From contig NZ_FNSR01000003.1 of assembly GCF_900104845.1 (NCBI RefSeq), forward strand, positions 372,001 through 436,000: a DNA stretch of 64,000 nt, in the 5' to 3' direction. The stretch comes from Paraburkholderia caballeronis (GTDB lineage: Bacteria; Pseudomonadota; Gammaproteobacteria; Burkholderiales; Burkholderiaceae). Positions within the stretch are counted from its first letter, which is position 1; each line of letters begins with the position of its first letter. Under the pieces are notes generated by a model. The model saw nothing but the letters and a program-made list of their open reading frames with translations, searched no databases and had not been told where the DNA came from. This document shows positions 8,714 through 17,851 of this stretch, one piece after another. A program made the translations under genes and the position numbers.

Positions 8714-9652
8714 GTGAACCTGCTGCGCGTGTTCGTGCTGGGCGTCGTCATGGGCTGGCTGCCCGCGGCGGCGTGGGCGGCGACGCTGTCGACCGGCAAT
8801 GCGAGCTTCGGCAATTCCGATTCGGTGACGGTCCAGAAGACGGCGTTGAGGACGTCGTCCAGCAACCAGATCGGGATGTCCTCTTCGTCATTCCCCAACG
8901 GCTATATTTTTCCGCCGACGAACCTCGTGACGGAGAACACGTCGTCTGTCGCGCTGACGCTTTCGTCCGCGAACGGTTTCACGTTGAGCAACGCCGGTTA
9001 CGGCATCCCGTACCGGGTCTATGCCGACGCAAGTTATTCGACCGTGCTCAACGGCGGCGTGCAGACCGAGTTCTACGGCCGGCTCGTTTCGAAGGACCGG
9101 TACTCCGCCACGTTCAATCTGTACTTTCAGACGACCGCCGGCGCCAACGTGCCGGTCGGCGTGTACCGGGACACGATCAACGTCAGATGGGACTACAAGC
9201 TTTGCACGGCCGTCGTCTATTACTGGTGCAACTACAACGATGCGGGTTCCGGCACCACGGTCGTCAACGTCGAACTCGTCGTCGCGAAGGGCTGCCAGAT
9301 CAGCAGCGCGCCGGACGTGAATTTCGGCACCCGCGCGCTGGTCGCGAGCTTCACGCCGGTCACGCAGAGCGTGACGCTGACCTGCGGGCCGGGGCAGGCC
9401 TACCGCACGTATTTCACCGACGGCGACCACTATGACGGCGCGTGGAAGCGCATGGTGCAGGGCAGTGCGTCGTTGCAGTACAACCTGTACGTGCCGGGCA
9501 CCGGCACGCCGTGGGACAGCCGCAACAAGCAGGGCGGCACCGGCACCGGGCAGCCGCAGAGCCTGCCGTACACCGCGCAGGTGAACGCCGCGCAGCCGGA
9601 GCAGCCGGCGGGCGCGTATGGCGACAGCGTCAGCATCGTGGTCGAGTATTGA
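8714..9652 (+). CDS. Two-domain SCPU tip-like subunit, copy 1 (CsuE-like)
   Basis: A 312-residue secreted protein starting with GTG behind a GGAGG ribosome-binding site (spacing six). The signal peptide is VFVLGVVMGWLPAAAWA. It is longer than the shaft pilins. The N-terminal domain (ATLSTGNASFGNSDS to VYRDTINVRWDY) resembles the adhesive tip domain of CsuE-like proteins, and the C-terminal SCPU domain (CQISSAPDVNFGTRAL to DSVSIVVEY) provides the pilin fold. Likely the pilus tip adhesin. Its last 230 bases are nearly identical to those of the next gene. Confidence 0.85.
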   Translation: MNLLRVFVLGVVMGWLPAAAWAATLSTGNASFGNSDSVTVQKTALRTSSSNQIGMSSSSFPNGYIFPPTNLVTENTSSVALTLSSANGFTLSNAGYGIPYRVYADASYSTVLNGGVQTEFYGRLVSKDRYSATFNLYFQTTAGANVPVGVYRDTINVRWDYKLCTAVVYYWCNYNDAGSGTTVVNVELVVAKGCQISSAPDVNFGTRALVASFTPVTQSVTLTCGPGQAYRTYFTDGDHYDGAWKRMVQGSASLQYNLYVPGTGTPWDSRNKQGGTGTGQPQSLPYTAQVNAAQPEQPAGAYGDSVSIVVEY

Positions 9653-10593
9653 TGCCGGCCCCGCGGATTCCGAACGTGATCGCCCTGCGTTTCCTCGTTG
9701 CGTGTGCCGTGCTCGGCGGATTTCCGGTTTTGCTGTGCGCCTACGATTCGACGCCCGGCAGTGGCGATGCGAGTTTCGGAAGCCGCGATTCGATCGCGGT
9801 GCAGTCGGCCGCATTGGCGACGACGTCCACCAACACGTTCAAGAGCGCCTTCAACCTGTGGCCCGCGATCTCGATCGCGAACAACCAGGTGATGCTGACG
9901 CCGACCTCGACGAACAATTTCATGCTGAACGGCAGCGGCGGTTATGGCATTCCGTATCGCGTTTATGCGGACGCGAGCTACACGGTCGTGCTCACGCAGA
10001 ACGGGCAGATGGATTTTTTCGACCGGCTGAGCCGGACCGACGACAAGTCCGGCTCGTTCAGGCTGTTTTTTCGAACGGCGGCGGGCGCGAACGTGCCGGC
10101 CGGCGTGTATCGGGACACGATCAACGTCCGGTGGGACTGGCGCATCTGCAAACTGTCGACGCTCATCTGCCTCGACTACGAATACGGCAACGCCACGACG
10201 GCGATCCGCGTCGAACTCGTCGTCACGAAAGCCTGCCAGATCGGCCGCGCGCCGGACGTCGATTTCGGCCGGTGCGCGCTCGTCGCGAACTTCGAGCCGG
10301 TCATGCAGAGCGTCACGCTGACCTGCACGCGCGCGCAGCCGTACCGCACGTACTTCAGCGACGGCAACAGCTACGACGGCGCGTGGAAGCGGATGACGCA
10401 GGGCGGCGCGTCGTTGCAGTACAACCTGTACGTGCCCGGCACCGGCACGCCGTGGGACAGCCGCAACCGGCAGGGCGGCACCGGCACCGGGCAGCCGCAG
10501 AGCCTGCCGTACACCGCACGGGTGAACGCCGCGCAGCCGGAGCAGCCGGCGGGCGCCTATAGCGACAGCGTCAGCATCGTGGTCGAGTATTGA
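9652..10593 (+). CDS. Two-domain SCPU tip-like subunit, copy 2 (CsuE-like)
   Basis: A 313-residue paralogue of the preceding tip protein. The ATG overlaps the previous stop by one base (TGATG), so translation is coupled. The signal peptide is less canonical (FLVACAVLGGFPVLLCA). The N-terminal domain has diverged (GSGDASFGSRDSIAVQ, then a shared GYGIPYRVYADASYTVVL stretch), whereas the C-terminal SCPU domain is almost the same. Two tip adhesins may alternate or stack, or one may be an adaptor. Last gene of the pilus operon; it converges on the FlxA-like gene 38 bases away. Confidence 0.84.
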   Translation: MPAPRIPNVIALRFLVACAVLGGFPVLLCAYDSTPGSGDASFGSRDSIAVQSAALATTSTNTFKSAFNLWPAISIANNQVMLTPTSTNNFMLNGSGGYGIPYRVYADASYTVVLTQNGQMDFFDRLSRTDDKSGSFRLFFRTAAGANVPAGVYRDTINVRWDWRICKLSTLICLDYEYGNATTAIRVELVVTKACQIGRAPDVDFGRCALVANFEPVMQSVTLTCTRAQPYRTYFSDGNSYDGAWKRMTQGGASLQYNLYVPGTGTPWDSRNRQGGTGTGQPQSLPYTARVNAAQPEQPAGAYSDSVSIVVEY

Positions 10594-10631
10594 CCGGAGG
10601 CGGCATCTTGCGCCACGCCGCTATGACGCCC

Positions 10632-11069
10632 TCACGCTTCGTCGTCGATCTGCGAGCCGGTCAGGTCGAAGCGGAACGGCCGCGTCCGGCGCTCGCGGGT
10701 CTTGTCGCTCTCCGACGGCGCGGTGACGCCGTTCGGGTCCTGCGGCGCGATGTGTCCGCGCGAGCTTTGCACGTCGATCGCGCGGGTATCGACCTTCGTG
10801 CTGTCGACGTTCGGCCGCGTCGTATGCAGCGACGACGCGCCGGTCAGCACGGTGATTTCCCCCTGGATCGCGGTCAGCTGGGCGGTCAGTTGCGATACGA
10901 GCAGCTGCATCGTCGGATCGGTCGGGTCCTTCGCGGCCTCTTCGCCGGCGGCCTTGATTTCCTTCGCGATCGTCTGTTCGAGTTTTTGCAGGCGCAGAAT
11001 CGTCGCCATGTCGGCGGACGCATCCGGCGCCGAGCCGGTCGTGCCGGTCACTGCTGCGGGAGTGGACAT
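10632..11069 (-). CDS. FlxA-like small protein
   Basis: A 145-residue cytosolic protein. Residues about 20-80 (MATILRLQKLEQTIAKEIKAAGEEA, then LLVSQLTAQLTAIQGEITVL) are strongly helical with heptad-like Leu/Ile/Gln spacing, as in the FlxA-like family. The C-terminal half is polar and probably disordered. The start is placed at MSTPAAV, with a GGAG element about ten bases upstream; the longer open frame above it is shadow. Function is unknown, and the flagellar link of FlxA is only a family association. It is not obviously part of the porin operon, which lies on the same strand upstream. Confidence 0.6.
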   Translation of the reverse strand: MSTPAAVTGTTGSAPDASADMATILRLQKLEQTIAKEIKAAGEEAAKDPTDPTMQLLVSQLTAQLTAIQGEITVLTGASSLHTTRPNVDSTKVDTRAIDVQSSRGHIAPQDPNGVTAPSESDKTRERRTRPFRFDLTGSQIDDEA

Positions 11070-11230
11070 CGTTGACGGTCTCCAGTGCGAGTTTTTTCGC
11101 AGCGTATCACCGTCCGGTGAATTTCTCGAACCTTCGTTGTACTGCCGCCCGCGCGGTCGGCGCATGATGCCGCCGGAGCCGGGCGGGCGCCATTGCGCCG
11201 CCGCCCGCCCGCGTGTTTCCGAAGCGCCGG

Positions 11231-12364
11231 TCAGAACCGGTGCCGCAGCGACAGCTTCACCGCGACCTGGGTCGGCGTGGACGACTGCCCGAGCGTGCTG
11301 ATCGACGCGACGGCCGGATGGCCGGTCGAATCGACGCCGGATGCGTGCTGCCACACGCCGACGAGGTTGATGTCGGTGCGCCTCGACAGCGCGTAGTTCG
11401 GCCCGAAGTCGATCTGCTGGTACTTCGCGTCGCGCGCCTTCGTGTAGTCGTACGACAGCCCGACGAACAGAGCGGGCGTGATCGAATAACGGCCGTTGAT
11501 CTCGTAGCTGTTGAACACGGCGGTGCCGCTGTTCGGCGTCGACGCGGTCGGCACGATGTCCTCGAAGCGCGTGTTCGTGTACACGAAATTGACGCTGCCG
11601 TTGCCGATCCGGTAGCCGAGCGCCGCGCCGAAGATCTTCCACGCGCTCGCGGACGCATAACCGCCGAACTGCGGCGTTTTCGACGGCGACGCGTAACCGG
11701 CGGCTCCCGGCGCGAGCGCGCTGTCGAGCACCGATGTCGACGGATCGTCGATCGAGTCGTACGCGAGCGCCGCGCTGAACGGGCCGTGCGCGTAACGCAG
11801 GCCGAGCGAGTAGATGCGGTTCGACGCGAAGTCGCCGGCGACGCCGCCCGGCGCGAACAGACCGGTGAACTGAAGCCCGGCGATGGCCGGCGACTGGTAC
11901 TTGATCGCGTTGTTCACGCGGAACGTCGAGTTCAGGTCGTCGAAGTCGCCGGGGTGGGTGCCGAGCCACGCCCACATCGAGGTGCCGGCGAACGCGCCGA
12001 TGAGGTCGGTCATCGTGTCGTACTGGCGGCCGAGCGTCAGCGTGCCGTACTGTTTGCTGGACAGGCCGACGAACGCCTGCCGGCCGAACAGCCGGTTGCC
12101 TTGCAGCAGCTTGCCGTTCGATGTGTCGAAGCCGTTTTCCAGCGTGAAGATCGCGCTCAGCCCGCCGCCGAGGTCTTCGGCGCCGCGCAGGCCGACGCGG
12201 CTGCCGCTCGTCGGCCCGGTCACCGATTCGAGGTTCGCATGACCGGATTGGTTGTTCACGTAGACGAGGCCGGCATCGACGAGGCCGTACAGCGTGACGG
12301 AACTTTGCGCGTGCGCGGCGCCTGCCGCGAGCGCAAGCGCGGCGGCGAGAGTGGTTTTTTTCAT
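11231..12364 (-). CDS. Gram-negative porin (OmpC-like), end of the aromatic-acid operon
   Basis: A 377-residue outer-membrane porin with signal peptide MKKTTLAAALALAAGAAHA followed by QSSVTLYGLVDAGLVYV, the hallmark start of Burkholderia trimeric porins. It has SRVGLRGAEDLGGGLSAIFTLENGF, LTLGRQYDT in the loop-3 region and a terminal aromatic residue (LRHRF). A GGAG ribosome-binding site precedes the ATG. It lies downstream of the transporter and dioxygenase genes on the same strand, so it probably admits the aromatic acid across the outer membrane. Substrate selectivity cannot be read from the sequence. Confidence 0.92.
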   Translation of the reverse strand: MKKTTLAAALALAAGAAHAQSSVTLYGLVDAGLVYVNNQSGHANLESVTGPTSGSRVGLRGAEDLGGGLSAIFTLENGFDTSNGKLLQGNRLFGRQAFVGLSSKQYGTLTLGRQYDTMTDLIGAFAGTSMWAWLGTHPGDFDDLNSTFRVNNAIKYQSPAIAGLQFTGLFAPGGVAGDFASNRIYSLGLRYAHGPFSAALAYDSIDDPSTSVLDSALAPGAAGYASPSKTPQFGGYASASAWKIFGAALGYRIGNGSVNFVYTNTRFEDIVPTASTPNSGTAVFNSYEINGRYSITPALFVGLSYDYTKARDAKYQQIDFGPNYALSRRTDINLVGVWQHASGVDSTGHPAVASISTLGQSSTPTQVAVKLSLRHRF

Positions 12365-12503
12365 GGTGTCTCCGACGTGACGCTGCGACCCGCGCCCGCG
12401 GGCGGCGGGACGGGTTGCGCGTCGGTTGCTTTGTGATCGGTTGAATGGAACTGCGGGGAACGACAGCGAACTACGGGAACGACGTAAAACGATGGAAGCG
12501 CGC

Positions 12504-13856
12504 CTATTGCGTCGCGCGCGCTTCCGCGGCGACCGGGCGTGCGCCGTACACGCGCCCCATCGCGAACACGCCGACGGCCGCCGCGAGCACCGGCCATGCG
12601 GAGAACGCGAAGATTTCGGCGGGCGTCCAGTGCGCGGCGTACAGCATCCCGGCGACGAGCGGGCCGGCGATGCCGCCGAGCCGGCCGAGGCCGAGCGCCC
12701 AGCCGACGCCGGTCGAACGCAGGCTCTGCGGGTAATAGACGGCCGCGAGCGCGATCACGCTTTTCTGCCCGCCGCTGATGCAGAAGCCCGCGCAGAACAC
12801 GGTGACCATCAGCCACGCGACGCTGCCCGAGAACGCGCCGGCGACGAGCCACATGAACACGCCGCCCACGACGTACAGCGTCGTCAGCGTCGCGTACGGG
12901 CCGACGCGGTCCATCGCGAGCCCGAGCGGCACCGCGGACAGCACGCCGGCGATGGTCGGCAGCGCGGTCACCCAGACGACGGTCGACGGCGCGTATTGCA
13001 GGCCGGTCAGCATCGTCGGCAGCCAGCTCTGCATGAAGTAGAACTCGGCGAGGTTCAGGAAGAACACGATCCACAACAGGAACGTGCCGGCCGCCGCGCG
13101 GCCGCGCACGAGCGCCGTCACGCTCGCGCGCTGGTCGGTTTCGTCTTCGAGGCGGAACGTGCAGCCGGGCGGAAACCCGACGCGCGGAAAGAGCCGCATC
13201 AGCACCGCGCGCATTCGCTCTGCGCCATCCGTGCGCCGTTGCAGGAACGCGAGCGATTCGGGCAGCAGCCATGCGAGCGGCGCGGCGAGCGCGAGCGGCG
13301 CGACCGCGCCGACCAGCATCAGCGATTTCCAGCCGTGGGTCGGCATCAGCGCGCCGGACGCGAGGCCCGCGACGACGAAGCCGAGCGAGAAGCCGCAGTA
13401 CACGAGCAGCACGAACGTCGAGCGCAGCCGCTTCGGCGCGAACTCGCAGGTCAGCGCGACCGCGCTCGGCGCGGCCGCGCCGAGGCCGATGCCGGTCAGA
13501 AAACGCAGGCCGATCAGTTCGGTCACGTTGGTCGCGCACACGGTGAGCATCGTGAACACCGCGAACAGCAGGGTGCTCGTCACCATCATCCGCTTGTGGC
13601 CGAAACGCGCGGACAGCGGCGCGATCGCGAGATAACCGACCATCAGGCCGACCAGCGCAGCCGAGAAGATCGAGCCGAGAATCTCGCGCGACAGATGCCA
13701 TTCCTTCGAAAGCGCCGGCACGATGTAGCTGACGGCCTGCGTGTCGAAGCCGTCGAGGAACATCAGCAGCGCGCACAGCAGCACGACGAGGTACTGGCCG
13801 GCGCCGGCCGGCTGCCGCTCGATCACCTCGCCTGCGTCGATGGTTTGGGATGCCAA
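12504..13856 (-). CDS. MFS transporter of the aromatic acid:H+ symporter (AAHS) type
   Basis: A 450-residue, 12-helix major facilitator. The first helix carries LLCALLMFLDGFDTQAVSYIVPAL, where the acidic DGFD motif is characteristic of AAHS transporters such as PcaK and BenK. The loop 2-3 motif is present as LSARFGHKRMM. The start codon appears to be TTG (13854-13856), with an AGGAG ribosome-binding site about six bases upstream; no ATG gives the full first helix. Likely imports the aromatic dicarboxylate used by the adjacent dioxygenase. This differs from Comamonas tph operons, which use a TphC-dependent tripartite carrier. Confidence 0.88.
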   Translation of the reverse strand: MASQTIDAGEVIERQPAGAGQYLVVLLCALLMFLDGFDTQAVSYIVPALSKEWHLSREILGSIFSAALVGLMVGYLAIAPLSARFGHKRMMVTSTLLFAVFTMLTVCATNVTELIGLRFLTGIGLGAAAPSAVALTCEFAPKRLRSTFVLLVYCGFSLGFVVAGLASGALMPTHGWKSLMLVGAVAPLALAAPLAWLLPESLAFLQRRTDGAERMRAVLMRLFPRVGFPPGCTFRLEDETDQRASVTALVRGRAAAGTFLLWIVFFLNLAEFYFMQSWLPTMLTGLQYAPSTVVWVTALPTIAGVLSAVPLGLAMDRVGPYATLTTLYVVGGVFMWLVAGAFSGSVAWLMVTVFCAGFCISGGQKSVIALAAVYYPQSLRSTGVGWALGLGRLGGIAGPLVAGMLYAAHWTPAEIFAFSAWPVLAAAVGVFAMGRVYGARPVAAEARATQ

Positions 13857-13913
13857 TTGTGTCTCCTGGTTGTTGTCTGTCTGTTGTCTGTGTTCGTGGG
13901 GCGGAGGGTGCCG

Positions 13914-14909
13914 CTACGCGGCTTCGCCGGTATGGACGAACGCGTCGCTGAAGAAGTCGTCGTCGGCGAGGCCGGCTCGCGTGAACGCCGCGTGCGCGGC
14001 GCTCGTCATCGCCGGGTTGCCGCACGCGTAGACCTGATAGCCGTCGAGCGAGCCGAAGTCTTCGAGCACGGCCTCGTGCACGAAGCCATGCCGCCCGCTC
14101 CAGCCTTCGTGCGGCTCGGACAGCACCGGCACGAAACGCAGCCGGCCGTTCTTCGCCCATTTGTCGGCGAGATCGAACAGGTACAGGTCTTCGAGCCGGC
14201 GCGCGCCCCAGTACAGGTACAGCGGCCGGTCGAGCTTGCGCTTGAGCGCGTCTTCCACGATCGACTTGACCGGCGCGAAGCCGGTGCCGGTCGCGAGCAG
14301 GATCGCCGGCTTCTGCGACTCCTCCTGCAGCGAGAATTCGCCGAACGGCAGTTCGACGCGCAGCTTGTGGCCTTTGTCGAGGCCGCGCAGCACGCCTTCG
14401 GAGAAGCGGCCGCCCGGCACGTGGCGCACGTGCAGCTGCACGCTGTCGCTTTCGTGCGGCGGGTTCGCCATCGAGTAGTTGCGGCAACTGCCGTCGTCGA
14501 GTTCGACCTGTAAATACTGACCCGCGCGGAACTTCGCGCGCACGCCGGCCGGCAGGCGCAGTTGCAGCACGCTGACGTCGGCGGCCGGCTGCGTGACGCG
14601 ATAGACCGTCAGGTCGACCGTCTTGCGCGCGGCCGGCTCGCGCTTGTCGATCCGGCGCGGCGCGATCGTCAGGTCGGACGACGGCCGCAGGCAGCACAGC
14701 AGCACGCGCTCGGCCGGCCCTTCGACGCCGCCTTGCACCGTCGAACGCCCCGCGCCGGCGACGACGCCGCCTTCGCACGTCGAGCACACGCCCTTGCGGC
14801 ACGAATACGGCACCGCGTAACCGGCGCGTTCGGCCGCGTCGAGCACGGTTTCGCTCTCGTCGCAACGGAATGCGATGTCGCGGCCGGTGATGGAAATCTG
14901 GTAATCCAC
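13914..14909 (-). CDS. tphA1: Terephthalate dioxygenase-type reductase component (TphA1-like)
   Basis: A 331-residue electron-transfer component of a Rieske dioxygenase. It has an N-terminal plant-type [2Fe-2S] domain with C37, C42, C45 and a fourth cysteine at 72 or 73 (SCRKGVCSTC and LLCC), then an FAD domain (RNYSMANPPHESD) and an NAD domain (GTGFAPVKS). It takes electrons from NAD(P)H and passes them to the oxygenase. It closely resembles TphA1 of Comamonas as I remember it. The start codon is GTG (14907-14909) with a GAGG element. It begins 22 bases after the TphB-like gene, the same order as in tph operons. Confidence 0.85.
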   Translation of the reverse strand: MDYQISITGRDIAFRCDESETVLDAAERAGYAVPYSCRKGVCSTCEGGVVAGAGRSTVQGGVEGPAERVLLCCLRPSSDLTIAPRRIDKREPAARKTVDLTVYRVTQPAADVSVLQLRLPAGVRAKFRAGQYLQVELDDGSCRNYSMANPPHESDSVQLHVRHVPGGRFSEGVLRGLDKGHKLRVELPFGEFSLQEESQKPAILLATGTGFAPVKSIVEDALKRKLDRPLYLYWGARRLEDLYLFDLADKWAKNGRLRFVPVLSEPHEGWSGRHGFVHEAVLEDFGSLDGYQVYACGNPAMTSAAHAAFTRAGLADDDFFSDAFVHTGEAA

Positions 14910-14931
14910 GTTGAAACCTCGATAAGTCGGT

Positions 14932-15951
14932 TCAGGACTGCGGTGCGGAATCGGCGGGCAGCACGGTGCCGGTCGACACGAGCCGGATCGCGCCGAGCAG
15001 CGCGGCGGGGTCCGCGCGCAGGGTGCCGGCGATGTCGAAGCCGCTGCCGTGGCCGACGCTCGAAAACATCACGCCCGCGCCGATCGACAGCGCGGCCGAG
15101 TGACGGCCCGCGCGCAGCTTCACCGGTATGTGGCCCTGGTCGTGATACATCGCGACGAACACGTCGACGTCCGGATTCGCGAGCAGCAGGTCCGCGCCCT
15201 GCGGGCCGACCACGTCGATTCCTTCGTCGCGCAGCGCGCGCGCGGCCGGCTCGGTGATCTCGATGTCCTCGCGGCCGAACAGCCCGCCTTCGCCCGCATG
15301 CGGATTGATGCCCATCAGCCCGACGACCGGCTGCGCGATGCCCATGCGCCGCAGCGCATCGACGGCCGCGCGCGCCGCGCGTTCGACGTGCGGCCGGTCG
15401 AGCCGCGCGAGCGCGGACACGATCCCTTCGTGCAACGTCACGTGCACGATGCGCAGGCCGCCGCCGACCAGCAGCAGATAGACGTCGTCGGCGGGCACGC
15501 CCATTTCCGACGCGACGAAGCCGGGGTAGCCGGCGAAGCGCACGCCCGCCGCGTTGATCGCGGTCTCCGAATGCGGGCACGCGATCACCGCGTCCACAAG
15601 ACCCGCGCGCGCGGCGGCGAGCGCCGCCGACACGTACGCGAGCGTCGCCGCGCCGGCGCGCGCGGATACTTCGCCCGGCACGAACGCGTCGGCCGCGAGC
15701 GCCGCGACGTTCACGAAATCGAGCGTGTGCGGCGCGGGCGGCGGCAGCGTTGCGGCCGTCACTTCGCGCAGCGACGCGTGCGGGCAGCAGCGTTCGGCGT
15801 ACCAGCGCAGCACGAACGCATCGCCGAACAGCACGATGCGCGGCGCGGCCGGATCGCCCGCGAGCTGCGCGGCCGCCTTCACCGCGATCTCCGGGCCGAT
15901 GCCGTTCGGGTCGCCGGGCGCGAGCGCGATCGTCAGCGCGCGCGCCGTCAT
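14932..15951 (-). CDS. tphB: PdxA-family cis-dihydrodiol dehydrogenase (TphB-like)
   Basis: A 339-residue member of the PdxA family (ALAPGDPNGIGPEIAVKA at the N-terminus). In tph operons this family is represented by TphB, which oxidises and decarboxylates the dihydrodiol of terephthalate to protocatechuate. Metal- and substrate-binding motifs are visible: DAVIACPHSETAI, IVHVTLHEG, and MYHDQGHIPVK with its His and Lys. The start is the ATG that overlaps the stop of the beta-subunit gene by four bases. A role in vitamin B6 synthesis (PdxA proper) is unlikely given the operon, though sequence alone does not rule it out. Confidence 0.84.
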   Translation of the reverse strand: MTARALTIALAPGDPNGIGPEIAVKAAAQLAGDPAAPRIVLFGDAFVLRWYAERCCPHASLREVTAATLPPPAPHTLDFVNVAALAADAFVPGEVSARAGAATLAYVSAALAAARAGLVDAVIACPHSETAINAAGVRFAGYPGFVASEMGVPADDVYLLLVGGGLRIVHVTLHEGIVSALARLDRPHVERAARAAVDALRRMGIAQPVVGLMGINPHAGEGGLFGREDIEITEPAARALRDEGIDVVGPQGADLLLANPDVDVFVAMYHDQGHIPVKLRAGRHSAALSIGAGVMFSSVGHGSGFDIAGTLRADPAALLGAIRLVSTGTVLPADSAPQS

Positions 15952-16418
15952 AGCGGCAGCGCCAGCAGCGTGTCGATCCGCGAGCTGTCGCAGACGACGA
16001 CCCGCTCGCGCAGCTTCACGTCGCCGCCGCCGGTCGCGTACACGTCGCAGTAGCGGCCGGTCGCGAACAGGCTCGTCGTGCCGTCGCGCATGATCCGCGC
16101 GACCATGAACGACGTTTCGCTGCGCGCCTCGCCGTCGCTTTCGCCGACGACGAACGGCTGGCCGAGCAGATGCCGGTATGCGTGGCGCTCGTAGATGTTC
16201 GCGTCGCGCAGCGACGCGATGCGATCGACCAGCATCCCGCGCGACGCCGCATAGATCATGCTGCCCGCGAGGCCGCGCCGATGGTTGTCCGCGGTCGTCA
16301 CGCGGTATACGCACTGCTCGGTGAAGAAGTCCGGCCACTGCGCGAGATCGCCGTCGTCGATGCAGCGCACGTATTCGGCCTGCGCGCGCGCGATCCGTTG
16401 ATGAATGTCCTGCGCCAT
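15948..16418 (-). CDS. tphA3: Aromatic ring dioxygenase beta subunit (TphA3-like)
   Basis: A 156-residue small subunit of a ring-hydroxylating oxygenase (NTF2-like cone fold), which supports the structure of the alpha-beta hexamer. Recognisable stretches are AQWPDFFTEQCVYRVTTADN, SLRDANIYERHAYRHLLG and VVCDSSRIDTLLALPL, close to TphA3. It starts four bases after the alpha-subunit stop and overlaps the TphB-like gene by four bases, so the three are translationally coupled. Confidence 0.87.
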   Translation of the reverse strand: MAQDIHQRIARAQAEYVRCIDDGDLAQWPDFFTEQCVYRVTTADNHRRGLAGSMIYAASRGMLVDRIASLRDANIYERHAYRHLLGQPFVVGESDGEARSETSFMVARIMRDGTTSLFATGRYCDVYATGGGDVKLRERVVVCDSSRIDTLLALPL

Positions 16419-16422
16419 CTCG

Positions 16423-17715
16423 TCAATACCCCATTGCGTTGCGGTAAGCCTTCCAGAAGCCGCGGATCGACGCTTCGGTCACGCGGCTCGCGCTGCTGTC
16501 GGCGGTGTCGCCGCCCATTTCGAGCACCGAGCGGTGGTCGCTCGCGCCGTCGATCCCGCGCTGCACGAAACCGCCGACGCAGCCGTCCTCCATCGACACG
16601 TAACCGGCCGGCCCGACGAGGTTCGACTGGCGCATGCGCATCTCGCGCAGTTCCGGCGTGTCGTCCTCGAAACCGAGGTAGGTCCAGTTCAGCTCGGTCT
16701 GCTGGGTGCCGCGCGGCAGGATCTGACGCACCGCGATCGCGTTCTGGATCTGCTGGAGCACGAAGCCGGGAAACACCGACAGGATCTGCAGCGTGACGCC
16801 GTCGCCGAACTCGTCGGTGCCGGCGAGCACCGACGTGTCTTCGAGCCGGTGGCCGCTTTCGGAGCGGATGTTCTGCTGCGCGTAGTCGTTCGAGGTTGGT
16901 GCGCTTTCGGCGGCGGCCGCGGCCGCGTGATCGACGGCCGAGTAGCTGACGTGGTTGCCGCCGCCCTCGGACACGAGAATGCCGCCGCGCTGCGACAGCC
17001 GGTTCAGCTGGAACGTCGTGAAGAACAGGTGAAGGATGCTCGCGTGGTACGAGTCCTTCACGTTCTCGACGTACAGCTTCCAGTTGTTCGGCAGCATCTG
17101 CGTGAAGCGGCCGAGCACGACCGGCCGGCGGTCCTCCAGCACGCGCGCGATGCGCTCGACGATCTCGTCGCCGAGGTACTCGTCGAGCGGCGGCACGTCG
17201 TCGGAGAAGCTGCCGAACACGAGGCCGTGCAGCGTGGCGACGCGCAGCTTGCGCAGATGATGGTCGCCCATGCAGAAGTCCGGCTTCATGCCGCCGTGGC
17301 CGTTGATGCCGTCCTTGAACGCGACGCCGACCAGGTCGCCCTGAAGGTTGTACGTCCACGCGTGATACACGCAGCTGAAGTCCTTCGCGTTGCCTTCGTC
17401 CTCAAGGCACACCAGCGCGCCGCGATGCGCGCAGCGGTTTTCGAACGCGTACAGATCGCCGTCCGCGTCGCGCGTGACGACGACCGGCGCGTCGCCGACG
17501 TGCGTCGCGCGGAAGTCGCCGGGGTTCGGCACCTCGGCTTCGAGGCATAGATAGCTCCAGTGCGGGCCGCGGAAGATCGCGTCCTGTTCGTCCGCATAGA
17601 CGTCTTTGTCCTGGAATACCGAGTACGGCACGCGTGTTAGCCCTTCGGCCGGCCACGCGACGCTGGCGCGGGGCGCCGGCTTGATGGGGATGTAGTTCAC
17701 GGGGATGCGCTCCAT
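16423..17715 (-). CDS. tphA2: Aromatic ring dioxygenase alpha subunit (TphA2-like)
   Basis: The catalytic large subunit of a Rieske non-haem iron dioxygenase, 430 residues from the ATG at 17715. Rieske ligands are C95, H97, C115 and H118 (NRCAHRG and SCVYHAW). The mononuclear iron motif is D221-x2-H224-x4-H229 in [13 protein letters not shown]. The sequence runs very close to TphA2 of Comamonas ([23 protein letters not shown]-type segment), so terephthalate 1,2-dioxygenase is the best call; another para-substituted benzoate is possible. A GTG at 17700 with GGAG in front is an alternative start and fits the shorter homologues better. First gene of the operon, divergent from the IclR regulator. 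Confidence 0.87.
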   Translation of the reverse strand: MERIPVNYIPIKPAPRASVAWPAEGLTRVPYSVFQDKDVYADEQDAIFRGPHWSYLCLEAEVPNPGDFRATHVGDAPVVVTRDADGDLYAFENRCAHRGALVCLEDEGNAKDFSCVYHAWTYNLQGDLVGVAFKDGINGHGGMKPDFCMGDHHLRKLRVATLHGLVFGSFSDDVPPLDEYLGDEIVERIARVLEDRRPVVLGRFTQMLPNNWKLYVENVKDSYHASILHLFFTTFQLNRLSQRGGILVSEGGGNHVSYSAVDHAAAAAAESAPTSNDYAQQNIRSESGHRLEDTSVLAGTDEFGDGVTLQILSVFPGFVLQQIQNAIAVRQILPRGTQQTELNWTYLGFEDDTPELREMRMRQSNLVGPAGYVSMEDGCVGGFVQRGIDGASDHRSVLEMGGDTADSSASRVTEASIRGFWKAYRNAMGY

Positions 17716-17814
17716 GCTGGTCGGAGCCGCGGCGTGCCGCCGGGGTCTCCGGTTTGCCTTCGTTCTTCGGGTCCTTTCCGCATTGACGCTGCTTGACTGC
17801 GTCGCTGGAATGTG

Positions 17815-17838
17815 TTCGAATAACGTACGTTGTTCGAT
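17815..17838. promoter_or_regulatory. Palindromic operator between the IclR gene and the dioxygenase operon
   Basis: A 24-bp near-perfect palindrome with core GAATAACGTACGTTGTTC; 20 of 24 positions match the reverse complement. It sits 14 bases before the IclR start and about 100 bases before the dioxygenase start. This is the position expected for an IclR-family regulator that controls both itself and the divergent catabolic operon. Binding is inferred. Confidence 0.65.
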
Positions 17839-17851
17839 TTGTAGATCAAAT

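Noticed and set aside
14932..15951. Pyridoxine biosynthesis gene pdxA
   Set aside because: It belongs to the family, but sits inside a dioxygenase operon in the tphB position with overlapping start codons.
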